This document shows positions 1-10,493 of a stretch of 64,000 bases of DNA, piece by piece. The stretch spans positions 124,001 to 188,000 of the forward strand of contig NZ_FOHX01000006.1 in assembly GCF_900111685.1 (NCBI RefSeq), given 5' to 3'. Made by a program: the position numbers and the translations under genes. Positions within the stretch are counted from its first letter, which is position 1. The number at the start of each line of letters is the position of its first letter. The DNA is from Nonomuraea wenchangensis (GTDB lineage: Bacteria; Actinomycetota; Actinomycetes; Streptosporangiales; Streptosporangiaceae). A model generated the notes under the pieces. That model made no database searches. It worked only from the letters and a program-made list of their open reading frames with translations, and was not told the origin of the DNA.

Positions 1-2466
<2,466 letters not shown>

Positions 2467-2493
2467 GGCCCTCCACCCTCGGCTGCCGGCATT

Positions 2494-2507
2494 TGGGAGC
2501 GCTCCCA
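2494..2507. promoter_or_regulatory. CebR/CelR-type operator
   Basis: A perfect 14-bp palindrome, TGGGAGCGCTCCCA, 28-41 bp upstream of the beta-glucosidase start. This is the operator described for the LacI-family cellulose regulators CebR (Streptomyces) and CelR (Thermobifida fusca). The regulator gene is not in the window. Confidence 0.85.
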
Positions 2508-2543
2508 GGCGCACTGTAGGTCACCTGCACGGCCGCGCCCATC

Positions 2544-2627
2544 CACGCCGCCCGCCCCTCCCCCGGCACCAGCGCGAACGCCCCGGAGAAGGTGAAACTT
2601 TCACCTTCTCCGGGGCGCGCGTGGGTC
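2544..2627. repeat. ~80-bp palindromic dispersed repeat, copy A
   Basis: This stretch matches 4762-4843 over about 80 bp with few substitutions and single-base gaps. It contains a C-rich left part, a CACCAGCG block and a long palindrome at 2580-2616. It lies between the M14 carboxypeptidase stop and the GH3 start. The two copies flank the carboxypeptidase gene in the same orientation. It may be a duplicated terminator unit or a small mobile palindromic element. Confidence 0.75.
2580..2616 (-). terminator. 18-bp perfect hairpin after the M14 carboxypeptidase
   Basis: Arms 2580-2597 and 2599-2616 are exact reverse complements around a single central C. It starts 10 bp beyond the carboxypeptidase stop. 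No clear U-tract follows, as is common for actinomycete terminators. The innermost core TGAAACTTTCA also resembles the GAAA-N-TTTC operator of xylanase promoters, so a regulatory role for the GH3 gene is possible. Confidence 0.65.
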
Positions 2628-4674
2628 AGCGCCTGTCGCGGTGGTCGGCCGCGACGCCGATCAGCGCGATCAGCCCGGCCGCGAACTCCAGCGCCTCCTG
2701 GTGCCCCTCGGCGAACGGCGGCTGGAAGCCGACGCCCTCCCATGCGCCCGTCGAGGCGTTCCACAGGTCCGCGCCGACCTCGAAGTCCCAGCCGTAGATC
2801 CCGTGCTCGTACCAGAGCTCGTCGGCCGAGTTGCCGGCCGCCGAGTAGAGCACGTCCGTCACCGGCCCGGTCTGCTGCGGCCAGACGACCGTGCCGCGCT
2901 CGGCGGCGATGGCCCGCTCGATCGTGCGGGCCGACTCCAGGAAGTACGCCTCCTCACGCGGCGACGGCCGGGGCAGGGTGACCCGCCCGTCCAGCTTGTA
3001 AGCCCCCGGAGGCCACATGAAGTACCCGCCGTAGCTGTGGATGTTCATCGCGAAGCGGATGTTGGAGTAGCGCTCGGCCAGCCACATGACGTTGCGGCTC
3101 TCCGGCTCGGAGTGCTCGGCGGGGCCGGCGTAGGTGCCGCTCGTACAGCCGGCCGAGGCCCCGAAGTAGCCGTCGGACAGCGAGCCGACCGCGTAGTTGC
3201 GGTTGACGTCCACGCCCCAGTTGTTGCGCAGCGCCGGGTCGGACTGGCTGTCCGGGCAGTGGTTCGTCAGGTTCTTCCGCTGGCCGTTGAAGTCGTAGAA
3301 GCTGTAGTTCGCGCCGTCGGGGTTGACCGTCGGCACGATGAAGACGTCGGTGCGCTCCAGCAGGCGGCGGGTGGCCGGGTCCCGGTCGTGGTTGCGCAGC
3401 AGGCGCTCGGCCGCCTCGATCGCGACCAGCGGCGCCACCCACTCGCGGGCATGCTCCTGGGCGTAGGCGAGCACGCCGGTGCGCGAGCCGTCGCGGTGGG
3501 CGCCGATGCGCAGCGCCAGCACCCTGGCCGGGGCCCTGGACACGCCCGCCGGGGCGCGCAGGAAGTCGCTGAGCTGGGTGAGCGGCGCCGGGGCCAACAC
3601 GCCCGCGCCGGGGTCGGTCCGGTAGAGCGAGGCCCGCACGGGGACGCCGGGGGTGGCGTTGATCGCGGCCACGACCTGGGCGGCGGTGCTGGTGAGCGCG
3701 CCGGAGCCGTCGGTGGCGAGGGCGACCCTGATGATCTTGCCGTCCACGGTGACCTCAAGGGCGCGGCCGGGCGCGCCGGGGTCGGTCAGCTCGACGGCCA
3801 GGTCGTTGCCGCCCTCGGAGCCGTACGCGGCCGAGGTGACCACGACGGCCGCGCCGGGCGGGGTCCCGAGCAGGGCCTGGGCCTTGCGGCGGTAGCCGTT
3901 GGTCGGGTACGGCAGCGTGACGAGCTCGGTGAGCCGGGGGAACTCCTTGTGGAGGGCCTTGATGCGCTCGTTGAGCTGGTCGGGCGGCATGTACTGGGTG
4001 ACGAAGTCGGTCCGGTAGCCCTTCGCCCGCCGGTCGGGCGCCTCCCCGCCGGGCCATTCGCCGACCCGCGCGTCGGCCTTGCCGCCGGCCGCCGAGGTCA
4101 CCGTGATCCACTCGGGGCGGGCCGCCGCCGGGACGGGGGTGCTGAGCTGATGGCCGAGGTAGGCGCCGGCGTCCACGTACGGCACCAGCTCCGCCTGCCC
4201 GGCCGAGCCCTGCTTGCCGCGCCAGCTCACGGTGAGCGTGGCGGCCTGGGCGAGGCTGCTGGACGCCTCGACGGACAGGAAGTAGCCGTCGCGGGACCTG
4301 AACCACACGGCCCGCTCGATCACGACCTGGTCCCGCCCGGCCGTGGGCACGGGCGTCGGCCTGCCCCGCCTCGCGGAGGGTCCCTCGGCGGCGAGGGTGG
4401 CGCCGAGGGCGCGCAGGCCGTCCAGTTCGCCCGGCGTCACCACGGCGTCCACCTGGACGCTGCCGTCGGGCTGGGAGCGTACCCGGTGGGTGAGGTCGGC
4501 GCCGGAGGCGACCAGGCGCTCCATCGCGGCGCGGTCGGGGACGGAGAGCGTGACCAGCGAGGCGGGCTCGGGGTCGGCGGGCCCGGCGACGGCGGCCGGG
4601 GTGGGGGGTTGGGCGACGGTCAGGGTCGCGAGGGTCAGCGTCAGAACGGCGGCGGACGCTTGTAAGCGGCGCAT
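2626..4674 (-). CDS. Secreted M14 zinc carboxypeptidase
   Basis: Exported metallocarboxypeptidase that should trim C-terminal residues from peptides outside the cell. The protein has 682 residues. A signal peptide (about 1-30) is followed by a long N-terminal region of some 200 residues, then the M14 catalytic domain. Zinc ligands are visible as H-A-R-E-W (near residue 410) and a later N-I-H-S-Y-G (near 543); the catalytic Glu sits in D-F-E-V-G (near 630). An N-N-W-G-V-D-V-N-R-N-Y stretch is typical of the family. A beta-rich insert around residues 290-370 splits the sequence before the catalytic core. The gene is monocistronic between two copies of an ~80-bp palindromic repeat. Confidence 0.92.
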   Translation of the reverse strand: MRRLQASAAVLTLTLATLTVAQPPTPAAVAGPADPEPASLVTLSVPDRAAMERLVASGADLTHRVRSQPDGSVQVDAVVTPGELDGLRALGATLAAEGPSARRGRPTPVPTAGRDQVVIERAVWFRSRDGYFLSVEASSSLAQAATLTVSWRGKQGSAGQAELVPYVDAGAYLGHQLSTPVPAAARPEWITVTSAAGGKADARVGEWPGGEAPDRRAKGYRTDFVTQYMPPDQLNERIKALHKEFPRLTELVTLPYPTNGYRRKAQALLGTPPGAAVVVTSAAYGSEGGNDLAVELTDPGAPGRALEVTVDGKIIRVALATDGSGALTSTAAQVVAAINATPGVPVRASLYRTDPGAGVLAPAPLTQLSDFLRAPAGVSRAPARVLALRIGAHRDGSRTGVLAYAQEHAREWVAPLVAIEAAERLLRNHDRDPATRRLLERTDVFIVPTVNPDGANYSFYDFNGQRKNLTNHCPDSQSDPALRNNWGVDVNRNYAVGSLSDGYFGASAGCTSGTYAGPAEHSEPESRNVMWLAERYSNIRFAMNIHSYGGYFMWPPGAYKLDGRVTLPRPSPREEAYFLESARTIERAIAAERGTVVWPQQTGPVTDVLYSAAGNSADELWYEHGIYGWDFEVGADLWNASTGAWEGVGFQPPFAEGHQEALEFAAGLIALIGVAADHRDRR

Positions 4675-4761
4675 CTGTCCTCCTGGGGGTGCCGAGGCTC
4701 ACCCATTGAAGAACGATCACCAGCGCCGGACAAGACCCTTGACTTCGCGATAAAGCAGCGT

Positions 4762-4843
4762 CACCGCCGCCCGCCCATCCCCTGCACCAGCGCCAACATC
4801 CCGGAGAAGGTGAAACTTTCCCCTTCTCCGGGGGCACGTGGTC
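4762..4843. repeat. ~80-bp palindromic dispersed repeat, copy B
   Basis: Second copy of the element at 2544-2627, 2.2 kb away and in the same orientation. It lies in the 5' region of the M14 gene and ends 8 bp before the stop of the neighbouring minus-strand gene. Similarity extends well beyond the hairpin into the C-rich flank, so it is a duplicated unit and not chance terminator resemblance. Confidence 0.75.
4800..4832 (-). terminator. 16-bp near-perfect hairpin, copy B of the repeated palindrome
   Basis: Arms 4800-4815 and 4817-4832 pair with one mismatch around a central C. It sits 19 bp after the stop codon at 4851 and 126 bp before the M14 start, the same relative position as copy A. 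Confidence 0.6.
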
Positions 4844-4850
4844 GACGGTC

Positions 4851-5300
4851 CTATGGCGCCTCCGCTGCCAAGCGGACACAGGCGGGACAAGCCCGAGCCG
4901 TCCCCGGCGAGAATGGCAACGACCATCCGCAGATCGGCAGCGGATGTGCCGGCTCGCCGCAGAGACTCGTTCCGCTGGCAGCATGTACGGCATGCTGGAC
5001 GGCGTCTCGTTCCAGGCTGGACAGCCCCAGCCGGTAGCCGCCTTCGACGTTCACCGGCCCGGCGTCCACCGAATACACCAGCAGGTCATCCCAGTGGATG
5101 GGCCAGCGCCGTGCACAGCCGAGCGGTTCGCTGGGCTCGCCGTCGAGTTCCACGAGTGCCAGCGTGCCGTTGAGCAGGATGCCCACCACCGTGCCACGTT
5201 GCCCAAGAAGCCACGATGCGTACACTCGCGTCCTGGCTGGGCTACGGAGCATGTCCACGATCTTGGCTCGGCGGCCGATGGCGCTCCCCGCCGTCGTCAT
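4851..5300 (-). CDS. Conserved-looking hypothetical protein, 149 aa, second of a coupled pair
   Basis: Not recognised. I chose the ATG at 5300 because it overlaps the stop of the upstream small gene by 4 bp (ATGA); the frame extends further but its upstream part is shadow. The N-terminal half contains a compact stretch with G-T-V-V-G-I-L-L-N-G-T-L-A-L-V-E-L-D, and a W-D-D-L-L-V-Y-S element follows. The C-terminal third has Cys pairs (L-C-G-E, I-C-G-W, C-P-A-C) that could bind zinc. It forms a two-gene unit with the 72-aa protein before it, divergent from the HTH-UTRA regulator, which suggests the regulator controls this pair. Confidence 0.7.
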   Translation of the reverse strand: MTTAGSAIGRRAKIVDMLRSPARTRVYASWLLGQRGTVVGILLNGTLALVELDGEPSEPLGCARRWPIHWDDLLVYSVDAGPVNVEGGYRLGLSSLERDAVQHAVHAASGTSLCGEPAHPLPICGWSLPFSPGTARACPACVRLAAEAP

Positions 5301-5515
5301 GGCCTGCCCTCTGGCGGGTGGTCGGCGCGTAGGTCGGCGTACCGGAAGGCGATGCGGCGGGCGGCTCGTTCGGGTTCGGTGGCCGGGCGCCAGGCGTAGA
5401 GGGCGTGCTTGCGTTCGGGGTCCCAGCCGGTACGCCACCAGAACCGGTCGCCGTCGCACCAGACCGCCAGCCCTACCCAGACCGACACGAGGGCGAGGTC
5501 GTATCCCGCGTGCAT
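5297..5515 (-). CDS. Small hypothetical protein, 72 aa, first of a coupled pair
   Basis: Not recognised. A short soluble protein, rich in aromatic and charged residues (W-C-D-G-D-R-F-W-W-R-T-G-W-D near the N-terminus). It overlaps the next gene by ATGA, so the two are translationally coupled. The C-terminal A-A-R-R-I-A-F-R-Y-A-D-L-R-A part is probably helical. It begins about 300 bp from the divergent HTH-UTRA regulator gene, with two regulator-like repeats between them. Confidence 0.65.
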   Translation of the reverse strand: MHAGYDLALVSVWVGLAVWCDGDRFWWRTGWDPERKHALYAWRPATEPERAARRIAFRYADLRADHPPEGRP

Positions 5516-5819
5516 GTCTGCTTGTATGCCGTACTCGGTCTGGTTCGGCGTAGGAGATCCGCGGACAGCGCTGCTTGCGTTTCCTTGCCGTTCCTGGGCC
5601 CGGCGATAATCTGGTCCTGCATCGTTGACGCCCCAAGCTCTCGATGCTTCGGACCCCCATCTGCGGGTGGTGTTGCAGCACCGTTGATCCCGTAGGTGGG
5701 GGTCTACTGAAGGCCCCTGCTTTAGGGGGGCTAAAGCTGAGAGTGGAGCCGTGGCTTAACCCTCGCAATAGGGGGGCTAAAATGCGCTGATTGTCGGTCA
5801 CTGAGGAGGCAACACCCGG
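5516..5819. promoter_or_regulatory. Divergent regulatory region with two TAGGGGGGCTAAA repeats
   Basis: This 304-bp region separates the 72-aa gene from the HTH-UTRA gene and holds no gene. The sequence TAGGGGGGCTAAA occurs at 5723-5735 and again at 5769-5781, about 46 bp apart. The first copy is part of a dyad, CTTTAG-N5-CTAAAG, at 5720-5736. The second lies about 40 bp before the regulator start. They look like a pair of operators for the adjacent regulator; this is inference from position and symmetry. Confidence 0.6.
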
Positions 5820-6626
5820 ATGGACTTGAAGACGCTGAGAGAAGTCGCGCAGGTCAACGATCCCGTGGAACGAGCCCGTGCGCTCAGCCGACTCATGACC
5901 GAGGAGCAGGGATTGGTCGCCGAGGCTGCCAAGATGCGCCGACAGGCCATCGCAGAGGCGCGGGAGTCAGGGATGAGCCTGGAGGAGATCGCCGGGCGGC
6001 TGGGGGTCTCGCCTGGACGCATCTCGCAGATGAGAAAGGGCCCGACGGCACGCGCACCTGAGGGCCCTGCCTCGCCGGCCCCTCGGGTGCTGGTGCAGCG
6101 GGCGTTGCCGACCGAACCCGCGGTCAGGGGGTCCAAGTCCCTGTTCCTGGCGGAAGCGGAACGGCAAGGGCTCAAAGCTGATCGCCGGATGCTCTATGTC
6201 GGGCTCGAACCCGCCAGCGATCATGTCGCGACCTGTCTGCGCGTCGAGCCCGGTACGGACATCGTGGCCCGGCGCAAGATGATGACCGCGAACGACGTAC
6301 CCGTACGCATCGCGACCAGCTACTTCCGTGCGGACCTTTTCGGCGACACGAGAATCGCCGAGCCCGAGTTCGTGAAGCCGTCGCTTCAGTCCGCGCTGAC
6401 CGCGCTCGGTTACTCGTTCGGTCACGCGGAGGAGAGCCTGACCGCTCGGCCGCCGACCACCTTCGAGCGTGAGACGCTGGAACTCGAACCCGGTGAGTGG
6501 ATCGTCCAGGTGCTCCGCGCGAGCTACTCCACCGAGGACACTCCCATCCACGTTCTTGAGACGATCTGCGCCGCGAACCGGCACATCTTCTCCATCGGCC
6601 AGGTCTCCGGGTACGACGAATTCTGA
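5820..6626 (+). CDS. HTH-UTRA transcriptional regulator with a sigma-region-4-like DNA-binding domain
   Basis: Predicted ligand-responsive regulator of 268 residues. The N-terminal 65 residues contain a helix-turn-helix of the sigma-70 region 4 or Trp-repressor type (M-S-L-E-E-I-A-G-R-L-G-V-S-P-G-R-I-S-Q). Residues about 105-265 form a UTRA domain, the small-molecule sensor usually fused to a GntR winged helix: visible elements are L-R-V-E-P-G-T, S-Y-F-R-A-D and the terminal E-T-I-C-A-A-N-R. No GntR winged helix is present, so this is a non-canonical fusion. RBS is GAGGAGG about 9 bp before the ATG. It is divergent from a coupled pair of small unknown genes, the likely targets. The ligand cannot be read from the sequence. 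Confidence 0.85.
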   Translation: MDLKTLREVAQVNDPVERARALSRLMTEEQGLVAEAAKMRRQAIAEARESGMSLEEIAGRLGVSPGRISQMRKGPTARAPEGPASPAPRVLVQRALPTEPAVRGSKSLFLAEAERQGLKADRRMLYVGLEPASDHVATCLRVEPGTDIVARRKMMTANDVPVRIATSYFRADLFGDTRIAEPEFVKPSLQSALTALGYSFGHAEESLTARPPTTFERETLELEPGEWIVQVLRASYSTEDTPIHVLETICAANRHIFSIGQVSGYDEF

Positions 6627-6654
6627 ATGACGAACCAAGTGATCGGCGCAAAGG

Positions 6655-6694
6655 GGAAACCCCCGCCCCGGCGGGAGGCCGGACGGGGGTTTCC
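6655..6694. terminator. Bidirectional terminator between regulator and opp operon
   Basis: Perfect 11-bp arms (6655-6665 and 6684-6694) enclose a GC-rich loop that can fold further. It lies between the convergent ends of the HTH-UTRA gene and the peptide transporter operon. Confidence 0.75.
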
Positions 6695-6708
6695 AGGGTT
6701 GACCGAGA

Positions 6709-8418
6709 TCAGCCGGTGAAGCCGATCATCGAGTAGTCGTAGGACTTGTAGCCCTTCGCGCCCCAGTTGGCGAGGGTCTTCTTCGCCGCCTGGATGTCGG
6801 GACGCTGGTACAGCGGAATCGTGTGCACCATGTCCCAGATGAGCTTGTCCGCGGCGTTGGCCTTGGCGATGGCCTGCTCCGGGTCGAGCTCGCTCACGGC
6901 CGCCTCGATGGCCTCGTCCAGGGCCGGGTCGCTGCCCTTGGGGAAGTTGCTCTCGGAGCCGGTCTTGTAGATCTGGGACAGGCCGCCGATGGGCAGCGGC
7001 GTGCCGATCCAGGAGAACGGCACCAGGTCGAAGTCGCCCTTGATGACGTAGTCCACGAAGAACTTGTCGACCGGGACCGGGCGGATGTTGACCTTGACCC
7101 CGGCCTCCTTCAGCATGGCCTGGGTCAGCTCACCCTCGGTCTGCGCGACCGCGGTGCCCGTCGGGATGACGAAGGTCAGCTCGAGGTCCTTGCCGTCCTT
7201 CTTGCGGTACTCACCCTCCTGCTTCCAGCCGGCCTGGTCGAGGAGCTGCTTGGCCTTCTCCAGGTTGTACTTGCCGAGGTCGCCGGAGTTGTCGACGTAG
7301 CCCTTGTGGTTGTTCATGAAGACGTGGTTGCCGAGCGTCTGCAGCGGCCAGTCCATGTCCTTGAGGTCGGACTGCGTGATCACGTCACGGTTGATGCCGT
7401 ACGCGATGGCCTGGCGGACGGTCTTGTCCTTCAGGTTCTCGCTGACGTTGTTGACCGTGATGTGCCGCCAGTTCGGGCTGAGCGCCTTGCGGATGTCCAC
7501 GTTCGGGACCTCCTTGGCGCGCTTCAGCTCGGCCGGGGAGCCGGACGGGATCTCGACGCCGTCGATCTCGCCGTTCGCGAAGGCGTTGACCTGCGCCTCC
7601 GTCGACTCGATGCCACGGAAGATGATCTTGTCGAGCTTGGCCTTCTTGCCCCACCAGTTGTCGTCACGCACCAGCGTGAGGGACTTGGTGCCCTCGTCGA
7701 TCTTCTCGACCTTGAACGGGCCGGCGGTGACGGGGATCTTGCCCTTGTAGTCGTTCTCGTACTTGTCCGCGTCCAGGATGTGCTTGGCCGGGTACAGGTG
7801 CGGCGAGCGGGAGAACAGGCCCATCCACTCGGGGTAGGGCTTGGAGAAGGTCACGACGGCGACCTTGTCCGTGTCGCCCTTGGTGACCGACTCGATCCGG
7901 TCCCAGCCGTCGGTGGAGGCCGGCTTGTACTTCTTGTCCTTGCCGCTGTTGACCTTCCAGGCGGCCTCGAAGTCCTCCCAGGTGATCGGCGTGCCGTCCG
8001 ACCACTTCGCCTTGTCGTTGATCGTGTACGTGACGACGTGCTTGTCCGCGGTCAGGTCGTTCTTGACGTCGGAGAGGTAGTCCGGGTTGGCCGACCACTG
8101 GGCCTGCTCGTCGAACACGATCGGCTGCGGCATCACCACGTCGAGCATGTCCGCCGTGTCGGCCTGGTTGCCGTCCACGTGGTTGCCGTTCCACTGCTGC
8201 GGCCACTGGCCGACCGCCAGGGTCAGCGTGCCGCCGTCCTTGACCTGCTCGTACGGCACCGGGTTGATGCTGATGGCCGGAGTCTGCGACATCTGCTCCT
8301 GAGCCTGCTGCGTCTGCTCGGCGCTCGGCTTCTTGGCTTCGCCGCCACCCCCGCCGCAAGCCGCGACGGCCAGGGCCAGAACCGCGAGCCCCGCGGTCGC
8401 CTGGTAACGAACCTTCAC
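6709..8418 (-). CDS. oppA: Family 5 peptide-binding lipoprotein of ABC importer
   Basis: Extracytoplasmic substrate-binding protein (SBP_bac_5 family, 569 aa), last gene of the operon. The N-terminus is a lipoprotein signal with the lipobox L-A-V-A-A-C followed by a glycine run. The family pattern is visible: N-x-Y-P-D-Y/L-S-D-V-like segments, K-W-S-D-G-T-P-I-T-W-E-D (near 135-150), and the late D-L-V-P-F-S-W-I-G-T region. It overlaps the fused ATPase gene by ATGA. Oligopeptides are the usual ligands of this family, but sugars and nickel are known, so the substrate is inferred. The terminator at 6655-6694 follows. Confidence 0.9.
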   Translation of the reverse strand: MKVRYQATAGLAVLALAVAACGGGGGEAKKPSAEQTQQAQEQMSQTPAISINPVPYEQVKDGGTLTLAVGQWPQQWNGNHVDGNQADTADMLDVVMPQPIVFDEQAQWSANPDYLSDVKNDLTADKHVVTYTINDKAKWSDGTPITWEDFEAAWKVNSGKDKKYKPASTDGWDRIESVTKGDTDKVAVVTFSKPYPEWMGLFSRSPHLYPAKHILDADKYENDYKGKIPVTAGPFKVEKIDEGTKSLTLVRDDNWWGKKAKLDKIIFRGIESTEAQVNAFANGEIDGVEIPSGSPAELKRAKEVPNVDIRKALSPNWRHITVNNVSENLKDKTVRQAIAYGINRDVITQSDLKDMDWPLQTLGNHVFMNNHKGYVDNSGDLGKYNLEKAKQLLDQAGWKQEGEYRKKDGKDLELTFVIPTGTAVAQTEGELTQAMLKEAGVKVNIRPVPVDKFFVDYVIKGDFDLVPFSWIGTPLPIGGLSQIYKTGSESNFPKGSDPALDEAIEAAVSELDPEQAIAKANAADKLIWDMVHTIPLYQRPDIQAAKKTLANWGAKGYKSYDYSMIGFTG

Positions 8419-10493
8419 TTTTCCTCCTGATCGTCCGAGGCCGTGATGACCTCGATCTCCTCCGCGTAGTGGCAGGCGGCGCCGTGGTCCACGGCGCCCG
8501 CCAGCCGAGCAACCGAGGGCTCTTCATCCACACACCGCTGCCGCTGCGCCTCGTCGAGCTGCGTGGCGAACTTGGGACAGCGGGTGCGGAACCGGCAACC
8601 CGTGGGCGGGTTCGCCGGGCTGGGCAGGTCGCCTTCGAGCAGGATCCGCTTCCGGGTGCGTTCCATCTCGGGGTCCGGAAGCGGGATCGCCGACAGCAGC
8701 GCCTGCGTGTAGGGATGCGCGGGGTGGTCGTAGACCTCCTCGACCGTGCCGATCTCGGCGATCTTGCCGAGGTACATCACGGCCACCCGGTCGGCCAGGT
8801 GCCTGACCACGGCCAGGTCGTGGGCGACGAAGAGGTACGACAACCCCAGGGTGTTCTTCAGCTCCTCCAGCAGGTTGATCACACCGGCCTGGATGGAGAC
8901 GTCGAGCGCCGAGACCGGCTCGTCCAGGACGAGCAGCTTCGGCTCCAGCGCGAGCGCGCGGGCGATGCCGATGCGCTGGCGCTGGCCTCCGGAGAACTGG
9001 CTCGGGTAACGCTCGGCGTGCTCCGGCGACAGCCCGACCAGCTCCAGCAGCTCCGCGACCCGGGCGCGCACGTCCTTGCGGCCGTGGGCGCGCAGCGGCT
9101 CGGCGATGATGTCCTGGACCGGCATGCGCGGGTCGAGCGCGGCCATCGGGTCCTGGAAGACGATCTGCACGTCCCGGCGGAGCGCCCGGCGCATGGCCTT
9201 GTCGATCTTGGCGCTGTCCTTGCCGAGCACCACCACCCGGCCGCCCTCCGGCGGCGCGAGCTGCATGATCTGCTGCAGCGTGGTGGTCTTGCCGCAGCCC
9301 GACTCGCCGACCAGGGCCAGCGTCTCGCCCTCGGCGATGTCGAAGGTGATGCCGTCCACGGCGTAGACCGTTCCGACCCGGCGCTTCATCACCGCGCCCT
9401 TCATGAGCGGGTAGTGCCGGATCATGTCGTCCAGCTCCAGGACCGTCGCGCGCTCGGCGCGTGGCACCCGGACCACCTCGCTCGGCGGGATCACCGGCAC
9501 GGGGAACACGTCGGCGCCGGTCAGGCCCTTGTGCTCGATCTCGTGCGAGCGGATGCAGGCCACGCTGCGCCCGCCGCCGGGGCCGAACGGGATGAGCGGC
9601 GGCTCCTCGTCGTCGCACATGTCCACCCGCATGGGGCAGCGCGGCGCGAACGGGCAGCCGGGCGGCAGCGACGACGGCGAGGGCGGGTTGCCCTCGATCG
9701 GCACCAGCGGCCCCTCCTCGCCGTCCACGCGCGGGATCGAGGCGAGCAGGCCCATCGTGTACGGCATGCGCGGCCGGTAGTAGAGGTCGTCCACCGGGCC
9801 CTGCTCGACCGGCCGGCCCGCGTACATGACGAGCACCCGGTCGGCCATGCCGGCGATGACGCCGAGGTCGTGGGTGATCATCACGATGCCGGCGCCGGTC
9901 TCCTGCTGCGCGGTCTTCAGCACCTCCAGCACCTGGGCCTGGATGGTGACGTCGAGCGCGGTGGTCGGCTCGTCGCAGATGAGCAGGTCGGGGTCGTTGG
10001 CGATGGCCATGGCGATCATCGCGCGCTGCCGCATGCCGCCGGAGAACTCGTGCGGGAACGCCTTGGCGCGCACGTCCGGGTGCGGGATGCCGACCAGGTC
10101 GAGCAGCTCGACGGCCCGCTTGGCGGCCTTGTCCTTCGCCATCCGCTGGTGGATGCGCACGGCCTCGGCGATCTGGTCGCCGATCGTGTAGACGGGCGTG
10201 AACGCCGACAGCGGATCCTGGAAGATCATGCTGATGGCCTTGCCGCGGATCTTGACCAGCTCGTCGTCGTCCATGCCGAGCAGCTCGCGGCCGTGCAGCT
10301 TGGCCGAGCCGCTGACCACGGCGTTCGGCGGGAGCAGGCCCATGACCGCGAGCGAGGTCACGGACTTGCCGGAGCCGGACTCGCCGACGATGCCGAGCAC
10401 CTCGCCGCGCTCGACCTCGTACGACACCCCGCGCACGGCCTGGACGCCGCCGGGGAAGGTGACGGTGAGGTCCTTGACCTCCAAGATGCTCAC
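8415..10493 (-). CDS. Fused OppD-OppF type ABC ATPase, two nucleotide-binding domains
   Basis: A single 692-aa polypeptide carries both ATPase domains of an oligopeptide importer. Domain 1 has Walker A G-E-S-G-S-G-K-S (near 37-44) and signature F-S-G-G-M-R-Q-R; domain 2 has G-E-S-G-C-G-K-T-T (near 393) and F-S-G-G-Q-R-Q-R. Each is followed by the OppD/F C-terminal extension with Cys-containing F-A-P-R-C-P and F-R-T-R-C-P motifs typical of the [4Fe-4S]-like or oligo_HPY region. Fused forms are common in actinobacteria. It overlaps the permease upstream and the binding protein downstream by 4 bp each. Confidence 0.95.
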   Translation of the reverse strand: MSILEVKDLTVTFPGGVQAVRGVSYEVERGEVLGIVGESGSGKSVTSLAVMGLLPPNAVVSGSAKLHGRELLGMDDDELVKIRGKAISMIFQDPLSAFTPVYTIGDQIAEAVRIHQRMAKDKAAKRAVELLDLVGIPHPDVRAKAFPHEFSGGMRQRAMIAMAIANDPDLLICDEPTTALDVTIQAQVLEVLKTAQQETGAGIVMITHDLGVIAGMADRVLVMYAGRPVEQGPVDDLYYRPRMPYTMGLLASIPRVDGEEGPLVPIEGNPPSPSSLPPGCPFAPRCPMRVDMCDDEEPPLIPFGPGGGRSVACIRSHEIEHKGLTGADVFPVPVIPPSEVVRVPRAERATVLELDDMIRHYPLMKGAVMKRRVGTVYAVDGITFDIAEGETLALVGESGCGKTTTLQQIMQLAPPEGGRVVVLGKDSAKIDKAMRRALRRDVQIVFQDPMAALDPRMPVQDIIAEPLRAHGRKDVRARVAELLELVGLSPEHAERYPSQFSGGQRQRIGIARALALEPKLLVLDEPVSALDVSIQAGVINLLEELKNTLGLSYLFVAHDLAVVRHLADRVAVMYLGKIAEIGTVEEVYDHPAHPYTQALLSAIPLPDPEMERTRKRILLEGDLPSPANPPTGCRFRTRCPKFATQLDEAQRQRCVDEEPSVARLAGAVDHGAACHYAEEIEVITASDDQEEK

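Noticed and set aside
6823-8430. 535-codon plus-strand frame opposite oppA
   Set aside because: Antisense shadow; the minus frame has a lipobox and family 5 pattern and overlaps its operon partner by ATGA.
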